Shown in pieces: positions 23,464-33,618 of a stretch of 33,715 nt of DNA. Source of the DNA: Oscillatoriales cyanobacterium USR001 (GTDB taxonomy: Bacteria > Cyanobacteriota > Cyanobacteriia > Cyanobacteriales > Microcoleaceae); contig MBRE01000002.1 of NCBI GenBank assembly GCA_001698425.1, positions 1 to 33,715 on the forward strand. Reading direction: 5' to 3'. How positions within the stretch are numbered: the first letter of the stretch is position 1; each line of letters starts with the position of its first letter. The notes under the pieces were generated by a model. It was given only the letters and a program-made list of their open reading frames with translations, ran no database searches and had not been told where the DNA came from. A program made the translations under genes and the position numbers.

Positions 23464-24015
23464 CTACCAGTTTATCTGATCGACCATAGCATCTACGCTA
23501 ACGAAGGCATTGCCATCTTTATCGTAGGTAAGTTTTACAGCCTTGTCTTCATCGGCACTGAGGTAAATGGGGGTTGCAGATGCGCCGGCGCGGGTATTAA
23601 GCAGGCGATCGAGGGTTTCATTGGCATTAGTTCCAGCTGGTAGAGTAATCAACACTGTTTTGTTGGAACAAGGACTGCTGTTGCTACTGGCCGCGCAAAT
23701 CACTGGTTGACCGCCAATGTTTCCAGCTTTGAGAACTTTTAGCAGGCCACTGGTGTTAAAGCGTTGGAATCTCGATGAAATTTCTTGGCAGCGGCGCTCA
23801 GGAGTCCAGCCGGAAGCGGTGAAATCTTCATTAATCCAGATTACCATCGTCATTGGACCTCTGACGGTGCGGACTAAGGTAGCTGGTTTGCCTTGGCTCA
23901 TGCCGCAGTAAAATGTCCGGGGGCTGGTTTGAGCTTGAGTGGGTTGGGCCATGACTGCGGATGCGCCGATCGCGATCGCGGCTGCCACTACGGAACCAAA
24001 AGATTTGATTTTCAT
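23464..24015 (-). CDS. COP23-domain exported protein
   Basis: The protein has 183 aa with a clear signal peptide (MKIKSFGSVVAAAIAIGASA, likely cleaved near AQPTQAQT). The mature part matches the COP23 family: FYCGMSQGKPATLVRT, VIWINEDFTASGWTPERRCQ, ISSRFQRFN, then VICAASSN, LITLPAGTNANETLDRLL. The family is named for the circadian oscillating polypeptide COP23 of a unicellular cyanobacterium, a membrane-associated protein whose level cycles; its biochemical role is unknown. The Cys residues (FYCGM, RRCQE, VICAA, PCSNK) probably form disulphides. It is the first gene of the three-gene leftward group with two proteases. Shine-Dalgarno-like AGAGG precedes the ATG. Confidence 0.88.
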   Translation of the reverse strand: MKIKSFGSVVAAAIAIGASAVMAQPTQAQTSPRTFYCGMSQGKPATLVRTVRGPMTMVIWINEDFTASGWTPERRCQEISSRFQRFNTSGLLKVLKAGNIGGQPVICAASSNSSPCSNKTVLITLPAGTNANETLDRLLNTRAGASATPIYLSADEDKAVKLTYDKDGNAFVSVDAMVDQINW

Positions 24016-24087
24016 AAATTACCTCTTCTTTCTCTTACAAGAGTGAGTTAAGTTTTCGGAAATACCGCTTGTTACAGTTTTCTAGCT

Positions 24088-24122
24088 ATTTATATAGATC
24101 GGTATTTTATCAGGTTTGTCAA
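24088..24122 (-). promoter_or_regulatory. Possible promoter of the COP23-protease group
   Basis: On the minus strand TTGACA (24122-24117) is followed by an AT-rich TATATAAAT stretch (about 24096-24088). The spacing is longer than the ideal 17 nt, so the -10 choice is uncertain. The 313-bp divergent gap to cobO contains no gene and no cobalamin riboswitch core that I can recognise. Confidence 0.35.
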
Positions 24123-24328
24123 GCGAGTTATCGACTTATTTTTCCGGGTTCCTAAAAATGGTATTTTTCCGTACATCTTTACCAAAACTTCATAAATCTC
24201 TCTCCGCACGTAGAAAACTCCTGTATCAAAAATTACAGCTAATTACTTAGAAATTGGTAGCAATGAGTTTAAATATGGTAATATAGCAGCTTAAAAACTG
24301 TCCAAAATTATTGATAATCAATCGTCTC

Positions 24329-24982
24329 ATGGAAACAAATACTGACTTAGAATTAAATCAAACAATCGATCGCGCAACTGCCCTCACCCCAGAGCAACAC
24401 AAACAGAAAATGCAGCGTCGCAAAGAAGTACAAGAACAACGAATTGCTGAAAAATCGGGTGATAAAGGCTTAATTATTGTCAATACTGGCAATGGTAAAG
24501 GGAAAACTACGGCCGCACTGGGAATGGTACTGCGATCGCTCGGTCACGGCTACCGCGTCGCCATAGTACAATTTATTAAAGGAGCCTGGGAACCAGCAGA
24601 AAAAGCCGCTTTTGCCAAGTGGGAAAATCAATTAGAATTTCACGCAATGGGAGAAGGTTTTACCTGGGAAACTCAAGATCGCGATCGCGACATCCAAAAA
24701 GCTCAAGAAGCCTGGGAAAAATCCCTAACATTCATCCGCAACCCAGAATTTCAATTAGTCCTACTCGATGAAATCAATATAGCACTAAAACTCGGTTATT
24801 TACAAATAGAGCAAATCTTAGTCGGCCTAGAAGAAAAACCAGCTAAATCTCATATTATCCTAACAGGTCGAGGCGCACCAACAGCCCTCATAGAACGAGC
24901 AGATTTAGTCACAGAAATGACCCTAGTTAAGCATCCCTTCAAAGAACAAGGTATTAAAGCTCAACCAGGAATTGAATTTTGA
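24329..24982 (+). CDS. cobO: Cob(I)yrinic acid a,c-diamide adenosyltransferase
   Basis: The protein has 217 aa from the ATG at 24329; an in-frame TTG at 24311 is less likely. The enzyme transfers the adenosyl group of ATP to the cobalt of cobyrinic acid diamide or cobalamin. It has the N-terminal basic helix KQKMQRRKEVQEQRIAEK, the P-loop variant GNGKGKTTAALG, VAIVQFIKGAWEP, the LLDEINIALKLGYL motif and the C-terminal HIILTGRGAPTALIERADLV. All catalytic elements are intact, in contrast to the paralogue at 8874-9410. The next gene starts 21 bp downstream on the same strand. The product supplies adenosylated corrinoids; no other cobalamin genes are in the window. Confidence 0.94.
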   Translation: METNTDLELNQTIDRATALTPEQHKQKMQRRKEVQEQRIAEKSGDKGLIIVNTGNGKGKTTAALGMVLRSLGHGYRVAIVQFIKGAWEPAEKAAFAKWENQLEFHAMGEGFTWETQDRDRDIQKAQEAWEKSLTFIRNPEFQLVLLDEINIALKLGYLQIEQILVGLEEKPAKSHIILTGRGAPTALIERADLVTEMTLVKHPFKEQGIKAQPGIEF

Positions 24983-25003
24983 ATTTTATTAGCCATCAAA
25001 ACT

Positions 25004-26140
25004 ATGACAGCAAATCTTAACAATCTCTTATCTCTAGCAGTATCCTCTATTGAGTCCACAGAATCCAAAGAAATCCCCATCCCCGCCAAACTTGCACTTC
25101 TCCAAGCAAATCAACTATTACTATCAGAAAAAAGCCTAAATGTCAATGCTAATTTATTACTGCAAACCTTGGCAAAAATTGCGGCAATTAATCCCTTTGA
25201 TGAATTTATTTATACTTGTCTAACTTGTCAAGAAATCAATCAAATTCACGAATTTAGAGAATTGAGAAATAGTATCGCGATCGCCTACAACATTCAAGGC
25301 AACGCCTTCTATCAACAGGGGCAAATTCAGCAAGCAGCCATTCAGTATCAAAAAGCTTTACAAATAGGACAAGAACTTTCTCCCGCTGACTTACTTGGCA
25401 TTTATTTTAATACAGGCATGGCTTATTTTCTGCAAAAACAGCCAGAAAAAGCACAACATTTTTTTCAAAAAGCACTGCAAATTCAACCTAACTTAACTCA
25501 AGTACAGCAGCTACTTACCAGAGTTAAATATCAACTTCAAACCCAAAAAGATGGCTACAAATTTAGCCAAGATTGGTTTAGTAGAAATTTGGCTATCTGG
25601 CAAGAAAATTTAATCCATTTTCGCAATCAACCAGATTTAAACATCCTAGAAATAGGCAGTTGGGAAGGCCGATCTACCTGTTGGCTACTCACCAATATTC
25701 TCACCCATCCCTCATCCCGAATTACCTGTATTGATACCTTTGAAGGCGGTGGAGGAACCGCATTAGAAGCTAACGATACCAAAACATCTATTGAAGCCAA
25801 ATTTGATTTTAATATTGCCTTAACTGAAGCCGCAGCCAAAGTTACAAAAATTGTCAACACATCCAGAGTAGCATTACGAAAACTGCCCTTAAACTCCTTT
25901 GATATTATCTACATTGATGGCTCTCACCTCGCCTGTGATGTATTAGAAGATACCCTGTTAAGTTGGGGACTTTTAAAAATTGGTGGTTCGATCGTTTTTG
26001 ACGATTACGATCATGTTTTTCGGGAAGTTCCCAATCAAAATACTAAAATTGGTATTGATGCTTTTATGGCAAGTTTTTGTCACAAAATCCAACTCATTCA
26101 CCAATCTCATCAAATCATAGTTAAAAAAATCTCTGATTAA
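25004..26140 (+). CDS. TPR-containing class I SAM-dependent methyltransferase
   Basis: The protein has 378 aa. Residues ~90-165 form two TPR-like helical hairpins (IQGNAFYQQGQIQQAAIQYQ and FNTGMAYFLQKQPEKAQHFF). The C-terminal half is a Methyltransf_24-like domain: motif I LNILEIGSWEGRSTCW (from about residue 212), the acidic ITCIDTFEGG at the end of strand 2, FDIIYIDGSHLACDV and GGSIVFDDYDH. This domain type is found in O-methyltransferases and in sugar or antibiotic modification; the acceptor is unknown. The TPRs suggest that it is recruited to another protein. It follows cobO by 21 bp and is probably co-transcribed. It ends 8 bp before the convergent histidine kinase stop. Confidence 0.85.
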   Translation: MTANLNNLLSLAVSSIESTESKEIPIPAKLALLQANQLLLSEKSLNVNANLLLQTLAKIAAINPFDEFIYTCLTCQEINQIHEFRELRNSIAIAYNIQGNAFYQQGQIQQAAIQYQKALQIGQELSPADLLGIYFNTGMAYFLQKQPEKAQHFFQKALQIQPNLTQVQQLLTRVKYQLQTQKDGYKFSQDWFSRNLAIWQENLIHFRNQPDLNILEIGSWEGRSTCWLLTNILTHPSSRITCIDTFEGGGGTALEANDTKTSIEAKFDFNIALTEAAAKVTKIVNTSRVALRKLPLNSFDIIYIDGSHLACDVLEDTLLSWGLLKIGGSIVFDDYDHVFREVPNQNTKIGIDAFMASFCHKIQLIHQSHQIIVKKISD

Positions 26141-26148
26141 ATAAATAC

Positions 26149-29100
26149 TTATAATTCGTAATTAGTAATTGGTAATCTGACAGTAAATATAGAACCAGTC
26201 CCAAGCTCACTTTGCACCTCTATATAACCTCCCATCATCAAGCAAAAATGGCGGCTAATTGCTAATCCTAAGCCAGTCCCCCCATACCGTCTAGTTGTAG
26301 AATTGTCTCCTTGCATAAAAGGTTGAAATAAATGCTCTAATTGCTCTGGTGACATCCCAATTCCCGTATCAGCTACTCGAAAAAATACGCAATATGAATC
26401 AGTTATTCCACTTGCCATAATTTCAGTGGGAGAAGCTGTTTTTAGCTTAACATTTTTTTCCTTTCCCACAGTTATAGTAATTACGCCTTGTTTGGTAAAT
26501 TTAGCTGCATTACTTAACAAATTTAGTAAGATTTGGCGAGTTTTTGTAAGATCAGTATTAATTGTGTCGACATTATTTTCCAAACAAAATTCTAATTTGT
26601 TAAAATTCTTATTAACTAAGGGTTGAATTGTAGAAATTACCTCATTAATTAAATCAACGGGGTTGAAAGTTTCCAGGTAAAGTTCCATGCGCCCCGCTTC
26701 AATTTTAGAAATATCGAGAATATCACTAATCAAACCTAATAGATGTTTCCCAGCATTTTGAATTTTATCCAAATCGGGAATAATATTTTCATATCCCAAC
26801 TCCTGAGCATCTTCTTTCAAGATATCGCTGTAACCAATAATTGCATTGAGAGGAGTTCGTAATTCGTGGCTCATATTAGCTAAAAATGCACTTTTAGCTT
26901 GATTTGCCGCTACCGCAGATTGGGCAATTTTTTGAAATTCCTCTGCTAATTTGCGCTGGGTAATTTCCTCCGCAATTCCTACAACACGGTAAATTTCTCC
27001 AGCTTCATTGCAGATGGGAAAAGCTCGATCGCGAATCCAGACAATAGTTTCATCAGGGCGCACTATCCGATACTCTAAATCATAACCTTGTCGTACTTGT
27101 TTCTCAAAAGCCATCTTCACACGATCGCGATCTTCTGGATGAATTGCATCAGTAAAAGCTTCCGGTTTCTGATACAAAATCTCGCGACTTCTACCGCAAA
27201 TCTCTTCATAAGCAGGACTGACATAGAGCGTAATCATCTTATTCGGATCGAGCATCCAGAAAATCTGACTGATATTTTCTGCCATTTGCCGAAACTTCTC
27301 CTCTGAAGCTCGTAATTCCGCAACTGTACGGTGTAATTCGGTGACATCTTGAACCAGCGATGCTGCTCCAATTATATTATCATCAGCATCAATTAATATA
27401 GTATTATACCAATCACACATAATCATTTTACCATCTTTCCGCAAATTCCAATTAGTGCTCCGTCTTCCTCCTTGATTTGTAACTAAACTTTCCCAGACAT
27501 TAATCACACGATCTCGATCGACATCAGGCATTAATATTTCTAAACCATGACGACCCAAAGCTTCAGCACGACTATATCCAAAAACTTTTTCCGCCGCTGG
27601 ATTCCATTCTGTCACCTCAAAATCCAAATTCCATTCAATCACGCAGAGAGGAGTTTGTTGAAAATGCAGTTCTAATTTTTGCCGCGATTTTTGTAGCGAA
27701 GTAATTAGTCCTATTTTTTCTATTTCCGCCTTTTTATCAACCGTAATATCTCGAATTAGAATCACCGTTCCTAAATAACCAGCCTGGAAAGAAGGAACAG
27801 TTACCGAACACTGAGCGTTAGGTACTGAACAGGAACCATTAGTAATTGGACAATGAGCATCAGTTATAGTTAAAGAATCCAAGCTTTCTTGACTGCGAAT
27901 TAGAGAACCACGCAAACCATTATCATCTTTCAAAATAGCCGTAACAGCAGCCTTACCTACCCGCTCCCCAGTCAAACAAATTTCCCAATTAAAAATATCT
28001 CTCGGACAATTCTTACTCTGTTCCACCAATTGAGCTATCTCACTCCCAAACACCTCCTTAAAATCTGAACCCTCAAGATTAAATTCCCTCAAATCAAATA
28101 AAGATAAAAGAGCCGGATTAAAGCGAGCAATCTTACCATTTTGGTCAATTACTAACAAACCATCAGCTAAATTATCAACGATCGCATTCAAATAAATCAG
28201 AGCTTCCTCAAGTTCCGATTTCGCAGTGGCTACCCGCTCTTCCAAAGTAGTAAAATACTCTTGCAACTGACCGGCCATACTATTAAAAGACCCAGTTAAA
28301 AATCCCAACTCATCTGAACGATTTATCTGTAGAGGGTGCTTCCAATCCCCTCGCGCAAAAGCCTTCGCTGCCTTGCTCAAATGCTCGATCGGTCCGATAA
28401 TCCATTTAGAAGTAACAATTCCCATTACAGTAGCTACTACCAAAGCACCCAAACATAACCAAATAGTAGTACGAGTATTGGCATTAATTTGATCCATAAA
28501 ATCCGCTTCTGGAATTACCACCACAATCAACCAATCCAATCCTCTACCATCAGTCAGTGGTGTAACTTGCACAAATTGCTTATTTCCATCTAGTAAAAAT
28601 TCAGAATTTTGGCTATAATTGATTTTTTTTAAATCTCCAAAATCTGTCAGTAAATATTCGGCTGTTGAGCGAATTAACACATTTTTACTCTCAGTTGCTA
28701 ATAGTCTTTTCAGGTTTTTATTGTTTCCCCAAAAAGGTAGTTCTGGAGTGGAATTAGCCACCAATTTTCCAGAACGTTCTAGGATAAAAGTCTGTCCAGT
28801 TCTACCAATTTTCAAACCTCGAAGAAATTGATTAATTTGGGAAAGTAACAAGTCAGTACCTATGACACCTAAAATTTCACCTCGATCGCTATAAATAGGC
28901 CTACTTGCCGTAATAGCCAGCTTAGGAGCCGCAAAATAGCTATAAATTTCACTCCATGTTGGCTTACCAGCCTTAACTGCCGCAGTGTACCAGGGACGGG
29001 AGCGGGGATCGTAGTTAGGAGTAACTTTTAGCAGTTGAGAAATATTGCCATAACTATCAGTAGCATAAGTGTAATAATTATATTCAGTAAATTCATTACT

Positions 29101-29526
29101 AACATCAATTTGTAATCTACCGTCGTCCAGGCGTTCTATACCAACAAATTCCTTTTGTTCAGAAGAAAACTGAATATAACCAATATTATCAAAACTTTGA
29201 ATTTGTTTAAATAAATAGCGTTTAAGACCTTCCGCATCGTGTAAATCTATAAGACCAAGCTCTAAAGCATCAAAATTTATCCGATTAATTGTATGGGGAG
29301 TTTCCACATAAGTATAAAGATGTTGTTGAATACGTCCCGTTACTTCGCCACGCAGTTGAGTGGCTACATCATTAACAGCCTTTTGACCATTTAGTAGTGA
29401 AAGCCATCCAGTTAATCCCACTGCGGCAAAAATTTGGAGTGCAAAGGGTACTACCAGAACCACACGGAGGGGTACTTTCCCTAATAATTGAATCGTTTGG
29501 GCTTTTAGATATTTTAGCGGCATCAT
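26149..29526 (-). CDS. Membrane-bound multi-PAS sensor histidine kinase
   Basis: The protein has 1125 aa from the ATG at 29526; ATG 29523 is equivalent, and a TTG at 29553 is less likely. Order: a transmembrane helix (about residues 18-40), a dCache-type extracellular sensor with [20 protein letters not shown] and [20 protein letters not shown], a second TM helix (about 350-375), HAMP, three PAS domains, HisKA with the phospho-His in [20 protein letters not shown] (about residue 886), and HATPase with [15 protein letters not shown] and [12 protein letters not shown]. No receiver domain is attached, so a separate response regulator is needed; none is adjacent. The first PAS carries a low-complexity insert ([17 protein letters not shown]), and the C-terminus LPITNYEL derives from a heptamer repeat. 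The ligand is unknown; such Cache domains often bind small organic molecules. Confidence 0.92.
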   Translation of the reverse strand: MMPLKYLKAQTIQLLGKVPLRVVLVVPFALQIFAAVGLTGWLSLLNGQKAVNDVATQLRGEVTGRIQQHLYTYVETPHTINRINFDALELGLIDLHDAEGLKRYLFKQIQSFDNIGYIQFSSEQKEFVGIERLDDGRLQIDVSNEFTEYNYYTYATDSYGNISQLLKVTPNYDPRSRPWYTAAVKAGKPTWSEIYSYFAAPKLAITASRPIYSDRGEILGVIGTDLLLSQINQFLRGLKIGRTGQTFILERSGKLVANSTPELPFWGNNKNLKRLLATESKNVLIRSTAEYLLTDFGDLKKINYSQNSEFLLDGNKQFVQVTPLTDGRGLDWLIVVVIPEADFMDQINANTRTTIWLCLGALVVATVMGIVTSKWIIGPIEHLSKAAKAFARGDWKHPLQINRSDELGFLTGSFNSMAGQLQEYFTTLEERVATAKSELEEALIYLNAIVDNLADGLLVIDQNGKIARFNPALLSLFDLREFNLEGSDFKEVFGSEIAQLVEQSKNCPRDIFNWEICLTGERVGKAAVTAILKDDNGLRGSLIRSQESLDSLTITDAHCPITNGSCSVPNAQCSVTVPSFQAGYLGTVILIRDITVDKKAEIEKIGLITSLQKSRQKLELHFQQTPLCVIEWNLDFEVTEWNPAAEKVFGYSRAEALGRHGLEILMPDVDRDRVINVWESLVTNQGGRRSTNWNLRKDGKMIMCDWYNTILIDADDNIIGAASLVQDVTELHRTVAELRASEEKFRQMAENISQIFWMLDPNKMITLYVSPAYEEICGRSREILYQKPEAFTDAIHPEDRDRVKMAFEKQVRQGYDLEYRIVRPDETIVWIRDRAFPICNEAGEIYRVVGIAEEITQRKLAEEFQKIAQSAVAANQAKSAFLANMSHELRTPLNAIIGYSDILKEDAQELGYENIIPDLDKIQNAGKHLLGLISDILDISKIEAGRMELYLETFNPVDLINEVISTIQPLVNKNFNKLEFCLENNVDTINTDLTKTRQILLNLLSNAAKFTKQGVITITVGKEKNVKLKTASPTEIMASGITDSYCVFFRVADTGIGMSPEQLEHLFQPFMQGDNSTTRRYGGTGLGLAISRHFCLMMGGYIEVQSELGTGSIFTVRLPITNYEL

Positions 29527-29591
29527 GGAGTTCTCTAAGCAATTAAAAATCAACAGCGCTCAACTCTTTACTTCTGCTTTCAGCATAGCTG

Positions 29592-29918
29592 TTATACTTT
29601 CCAGATGCCAGCATGAATCTTGAATCCCATATCTTGCAGGCGATACTTAGAATCCTTGAGATTGTGTTGTACATTCTCCATCGCTACTTGCCTTTCCTCC
29701 AGGGGGCAGCTAGTGGTAATCTCCGATACCAATTCCTTAAAATGAACTACGTGACCCTGCACCTGCTGACTAAGGACAATGTAAGCTGTAATCAGGGCTG
29801 CTCCTCGTTCATCGCGGGGGCCGATGACCCAATGGATATCTAGGTGCGTTTCACTAATCTCTTTGGCTCTGAGGAAAGCCAGATAACCTTCGGCATCCTC
29901 AAATTCTAAATAGGCCAT
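29592..29918 (-). CDS. Small protein of unknown function upstream of the histidine kinase
   Basis: The protein has 108 aa, predicted soluble alpha/beta with no signal peptide. I do not recognise the family. It opens MAYLEFEDAEGYLAFLRAKE and continues THLDIHWVIGPRDERGAALI. The C-terminal third is helical (ERQVAMENVQHNLKDSKYRL). It lies 65 bp upstream of the histidine kinase start on the same strand, so co-transcription is likely and a functional link is possible. Its own start is ATG 29918 and it is divergent from the kinase-TPR gene. Confidence 0.7.
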   Translation of the reverse strand: MAYLEFEDAEGYLAFLRAKEISETHLDIHWVIGPRDERGAALITAYIVLSQQVQGHVVHFKELVSEITTSCPLEERQVAMENVQHNLKDSKYRLQDMGFKIHAGIWKV

Positions 29919-29928
29919 TGTACTGATT

Positions 29929-29967
29929 TTACTTCTTTAGTTACTTCTTTAGTTAATTCTAAAGTAA
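29929..29967. promoter_or_regulatory. Direct and inverted repeats upstream of the small ORF
   Basis: TTACTTCTTTAG occurs twice back to back (29929-29940 and 29941-29952), followed by CTAAAGTAA (29959-29967), which is an inverted partner. It lies 11-49 bp before the start codon of the leftward small ORF, where a repressor or activator site could be. The remaining gap to 30285 holds no recognisable gene. Confidence 0.4.
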
Positions 29968-30285
29968 TATTTTTATAGGTCGGATTCAAGTTAAAAATCA
30001 AGATTTTGTGGATTTATCCTTAAATCTTGTTCAGAGGAGAATCCCTGGGTCTGCAAGACTGATAAATTGTCAATGGTTGACCCAGCTTGAGGTACTGGTG
30101 AGCGATCGCATGGGTGCAGGTCTTACGGCTAACTTACCATTATTGCTAAGTTTTGCCAGTTTGATACTAAATTGCTTTCTACTGCCTTGAAAAACCTGAT
30201 CTTTAGGATCTTTGATGCAATTTGTATTGTAGGTAATTTTCAGATGAAGCATATCACTCATGTCACCCTGCCAGTTAAAAAAATT

Positions 30286-33200
30286 ATGAAAGAAGGACAA
30301 ACGCTTAAAGGACGCTACAAAATTATTCAAGACCTCAAAAGAGGGGCTTTTGGTAGAACTTACTGCGCTGAAGATCAGCTGGATACTAATGGGGGGTTGT
30401 ACGTTGTTAAACAACTACAACCAAATACGACTAATCCGGCGATTTTGGAGGAGGCGCGGCGCAGGTTTGAATTGGAAGCATCAACTCTGGAAAAGTTGGG
30501 CGATCACGACCAGATTCCGAAACTTTTAGCTCATTTTGAGGAGAATCAAGAATTTTACTTGGTTCAAGATTTTGTGGATGGTCAAGATTTGAGCCGAGAA
30601 ATTACTGATGGTAAACGGTGGAATGAAACTGAGGTAGTAACTCTGTTGGTGGATGTGCTGGAGGTTTTGGAGTATATTCATCAGCAAAATGTGATTCACC
30701 GCGATATTAAGCCTTCAAATTTAATTAGGCGCAAATCGGATCATAAAATAGTTTTAATTGATTTTGGTGCGGTTAAGGAAATAGAAACTTTAGTAATTAA
30801 TACTTCAGGTCAAACGAGTGGTTCGGTAATCGGTACGCCGGGTTATATGCCGATTGAACATTTGGGGGGTCGGCCGCGATTTAATAGTGATATCTATGCT
30901 TTGGGGATGACGGCTATTCAGGCGCTGACGGGGTTGTTACCTCTGAAGTTACCGCGAGATTCGCAAACGGATGAATTAGTTTGGCGTAATGTGGTGGAGG
31001 TGAATGAGCAGTTAGGAGATATTTTAGATAAGATGGTGCGATCGCAATATCGCGATCGCTATCAGTCAGCAACGGAAGTTTTAGATGATTTAAAAGTGGT
31101 TGTCAATGAATTGCGCGGGTTGCACAGAATTGGACAATTACTCGATCGCCGTTATAAAATTATCAGCCTGTTAGGAGATGGAAAATTTGGCCAAACTTAT
31201 TTGGCATTAGATCAACGACGAACTGATAATGCTCGTTGTGTAGTTAAGCAACTAAAACTCCAAGCAAATCATCCTACGATTTGGCGAGAGGCGAGAAGAA
31301 TATTTGAGACGGAAGCTCAAGTTTTATACAGCTTGGGTAAATATGAATTGATTCCTGAACTTTTGGGTGAATTTGAAGAAAATCAAGAGTTTTATTTAGT
31401 TTGGGAATTTATAGAAGGTGAGGAATTAAGTAAGGAAATTGCCCGCTGTCGCTTGAACGAAGAGCAGGTGATTTCTATGTTACAAGATGTTTTATTAAGT
31501 TTGGGTTTTGCTCACGAACAAACTATTCACTGCGACATTAAGCCGGCAAATTTAATCAGAAGAGCAACTGATGGTCGAGTGATGTTAACTGATTTTGGTT
31601 CGGTGAAGCAAATTAGCACTTTGGTATTGAATTATCAGGGACAACTGAGTATTACTAATGTGATCGGCGCACTGGGATATATGCCAAAGGAACAACAAGC
31701 AGGAAATCCGCGCCCTAATAGTGATATTTATGCTTTGGGGATGACGGCGATTCATGCTTTGACGGGGGTATTTCCACCGGAATTAGGTCAAGATCCCAAT
31801 ACAGGGGAAGTAAATTGGCGATCGCAAGCTCAAGTTAGCGACCAGTTAGCCGCAATTATTAATAAGATGGTGATCGGTTATTTTCGATCGCGCTACGAAT
31901 CTGTACAGGAAGTTCTTAATGATTTACGGCACATTCACACTACTTCCAGAGGTGCAAATCAGTTAGAAATTCATCCATTTTTTGAGCTAGAAGAAAGAGA
32001 TTTACTAGAGTTAGAAAATGGTAGAGATAGACCGCAACTGCCAGAAGCAAAAACAGAAGAAGTCAAGTCAGATTTGGCACAAGAAAGCCAGCAAAAACCA
32101 CAGGAAATAATCTCAGTTAGTCCGGTAAAAAATGAAGATTCACCAGTAGCTTCTCCTAACATTAAGGAAGAATCTACTCCGGCTAAATTGTCTGTGGTCA
32201 AGACAACTGCGACTAATTCTGAAACGCGATGGAAATTAAAATGGATACTTCTTTCTTTGGGAATATTCGTGGTAATAATGGGAGTAGGGGGTGTATTGTG
32301 CTGGCCATATTTCCAGTTTAATTACTTGTTGAATCAGTGCAATACTTTAATTGATGCCGAACAAGGGGAAGATGCTTTACAAATGTGCGATCGAGCGATT
32401 GCCATTAAACCAAATGAACCCTTGGCTTTGAAAAATCAAGGCGATGCACTATTTAGTTTAGAACGCTACGAAGCAGCCTTAGTGATTTATGATAAGTCAT
32501 TACAATACAAACCAGATTTTTATCAAGCTTGGAATCAGAAAGGTCAAGCTTTGTATAAATTACAGCGTTATGCAGAGGCGCTGTCAGCCCATGAAAAAGC
32601 CCTAACGATCGCACCAACTGACGCAAAAGGTTTAAATGGTCGAGGAATAGCTTTAATTGGTTTAGGTAAATATGATGAAGCTTTATTAGCTTTCGATCGA
32701 GCGATCGCCACTAACCCAGATGACTCCTTAGCATGGGAAAATAAAGGCATAGCCTTGGGATATTTACACCGAGATCAAGACGCGAGATCGGCTTACAAAG
32801 AAGCGATCGCCCTACTTGATAATCAGCTAAAACAAACCCCAGATAACGAGAGAGCTTATGTAGATCGAGGGCGCGTATTAGGGAAATTGCAACGCCATAC
32901 CGAAGCCTTAGCATCCTACGACAAGGCAATAGAAATTAACTCCAATTTCTATCCCGCCTGGATTGGCAAAGGCAGTACCCTATTTTTTATGCAGCGGTTT
33001 CAAGATGCCTTAACTGCTTACGACAAAGCAGTAGAAATTCGCCCCAAATACTATTTACCTTGGCACAATCGGGGTGGTGTTTTATCAGATGGATTGCAGC
33101 GTTATGAAAATGCTTTAGCTTCCTATCAAAAAGCGATCGATCTTAACCCCAATTTTTACCCAGCTTTGCGCGATCAAGGTAGAACATTGATGCAGTTGCA

Positions 33201-33516
33201 AAAGTTTGACGAAGCAATTGTAGCTTTTGATAAAGCACTCAAAATTAGTCCTAATGATTATCCATCATGGGGTAGTAGAGGAATTGCTTTGACTCAATTG
33301 AAACGCTATGATGAGGCATTGGCAGCTTTTGATAAAGCGATCTCGATTAATCCAAACGATCCTCTAGCCTGGGCAAATCGCGCTTGGGCATTAGAACAAT
33401 GGCAGCGCTTTGATGAAGCGATTATTGCCTACAATAAAGCTATTGAACTTAAGCCTGACTTTACACCCGCGATCGCCGCTCGTAAAGTATTGTTGGATAA
33501 AATAAAACAGCAATGA
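30286..33516 (+). CDS. Tandem serine/threonine protein kinase with TPR domain
   Basis: The protein has 1076 aa from ATG 30286, where the typical kinase opening MKEGQTLKGRYKIIQDL begins; ATG 30244 would add 14 residues. Two kinase domains lie in series. The first (~10-270) has RGAFGRTYCAED, VVKQLQP, HRDIKPSNLI (about 138-147) and LIDFGAVKEI. The second (~285-545) has LGDGKFGQTYLALD, VVKQLKL, HCDIKPANLI (about 415-424) and LTDFGSVKQI, with the HRD Arg replaced by Cys. An acidic/Ser-rich linker follows, then a membrane helix (WILLSLGIFVVIMGVGGVLC, about residue 650), then eleven TPRs to the C-terminus, placing the TPRs across the membrane from the kinases. The TPRs probably bind a partner or ligand. 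The gene is divergent from the histidine kinase operon. Confidence 0.93.
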   Translation: MKEGQTLKGRYKIIQDLKRGAFGRTYCAEDQLDTNGGLYVVKQLQPNTTNPAILEEARRRFELEASTLEKLGDHDQIPKLLAHFEENQEFYLVQDFVDGQDLSREITDGKRWNETEVVTLLVDVLEVLEYIHQQNVIHRDIKPSNLIRRKSDHKIVLIDFGAVKEIETLVINTSGQTSGSVIGTPGYMPIEHLGGRPRFNSDIYALGMTAIQALTGLLPLKLPRDSQTDELVWRNVVEVNEQLGDILDKMVRSQYRDRYQSATEVLDDLKVVVNELRGLHRIGQLLDRRYKIISLLGDGKFGQTYLALDQRRTDNARCVVKQLKLQANHPTIWREARRIFETEAQVLYSLGKYELIPELLGEFEENQEFYLVWEFIEGEELSKEIARCRLNEEQVISMLQDVLLSLGFAHEQTIHCDIKPANLIRRATDGRVMLTDFGSVKQISTLVLNYQGQLSITNVIGALGYMPKEQQAGNPRPNSDIYALGMTAIHALTGVFPPELGQDPNTGEVNWRSQAQVSDQLAAIINKMVIGYFRSRYESVQEVLNDLRHIHTTSRGANQLEIHPFFELEERDLLELENGRDRPQLPEAKTEEVKSDLAQESQQKPQEIISVSPVKNEDSPVASPNIKEESTPAKLSVVKTTATNSETRWKLKWILLSLGIFVVIMGVGGVLCWPYFQFNYLLNQCNTLIDAEQGEDALQMCDRAIAIKPNEPLALKNQGDALFSLERYEAALVIYDKSLQYKPDFYQAWNQKGQALYKLQRYAEALSAHEKALTIAPTDAKGLNGRGIALIGLGKYDEALLAFDRAIATNPDDSLAWENKGIALGYLHRDQDARSAYKEAIALLDNQLKQTPDNERAYVDRGRVLGKLQRHTEALASYDKAIEINSNFYPAWIGKGSTLFFMQRFQDALTAYDKAVEIRPKYYLPWHNRGGVLSDGLQRYENALASYQKAIDLNPNFYPALRDQGRTLMQLQKFDEAIVAFDKALKISPNDYPSWGSRGIALTQLKRYDEALAAFDKAISINPNDPLAWANRAWALEQWQRFDEAIIAYNKAIELKPDFTPAIAARKVLLDKIKQQ

Positions 33517-33517
33517 A

Positions 33518-33590
33518 GGAAGAAGGAAGAAGGAAGAAGGAAGAAGGATGAGGGATGAGGGAAGAAGGAAGAGGGAAGAGGGAAGAAGCA
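33518..33590. repeat. GGAAGAA / GGATGAG heptamer repeat
   Basis: About ten 7-bp purine units (GGAAGAA, GGATGAG, GGAAGAG) begin right after the kinase stop codon. Same family as 11874-11910. Confidence 0.9.
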
Positions 33591-33618
33591 TTGGTGTCAA
33601 CTGCCATCTGAAACCCGC

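Noticed and set aside
24016..24328. Possible cobalamin riboswitch upstream of cobO
   Set aside because: I found no B12-box-like core or the expected set of paired elements in the leader.
27809..27815. GTTAGGT inside the histidine kinase gene, matching the attC R' core
   Set aside because: It is a 7-bp chance match within coding sequence, with no R'' or L partner at a suitable distance.
33391..33600. 69-aa Leu/Pro/Ser-rich minus ORF
   Set aside because: It is made of the GGAAGAA repeat read on the other strand (LLPSSFF-type period).
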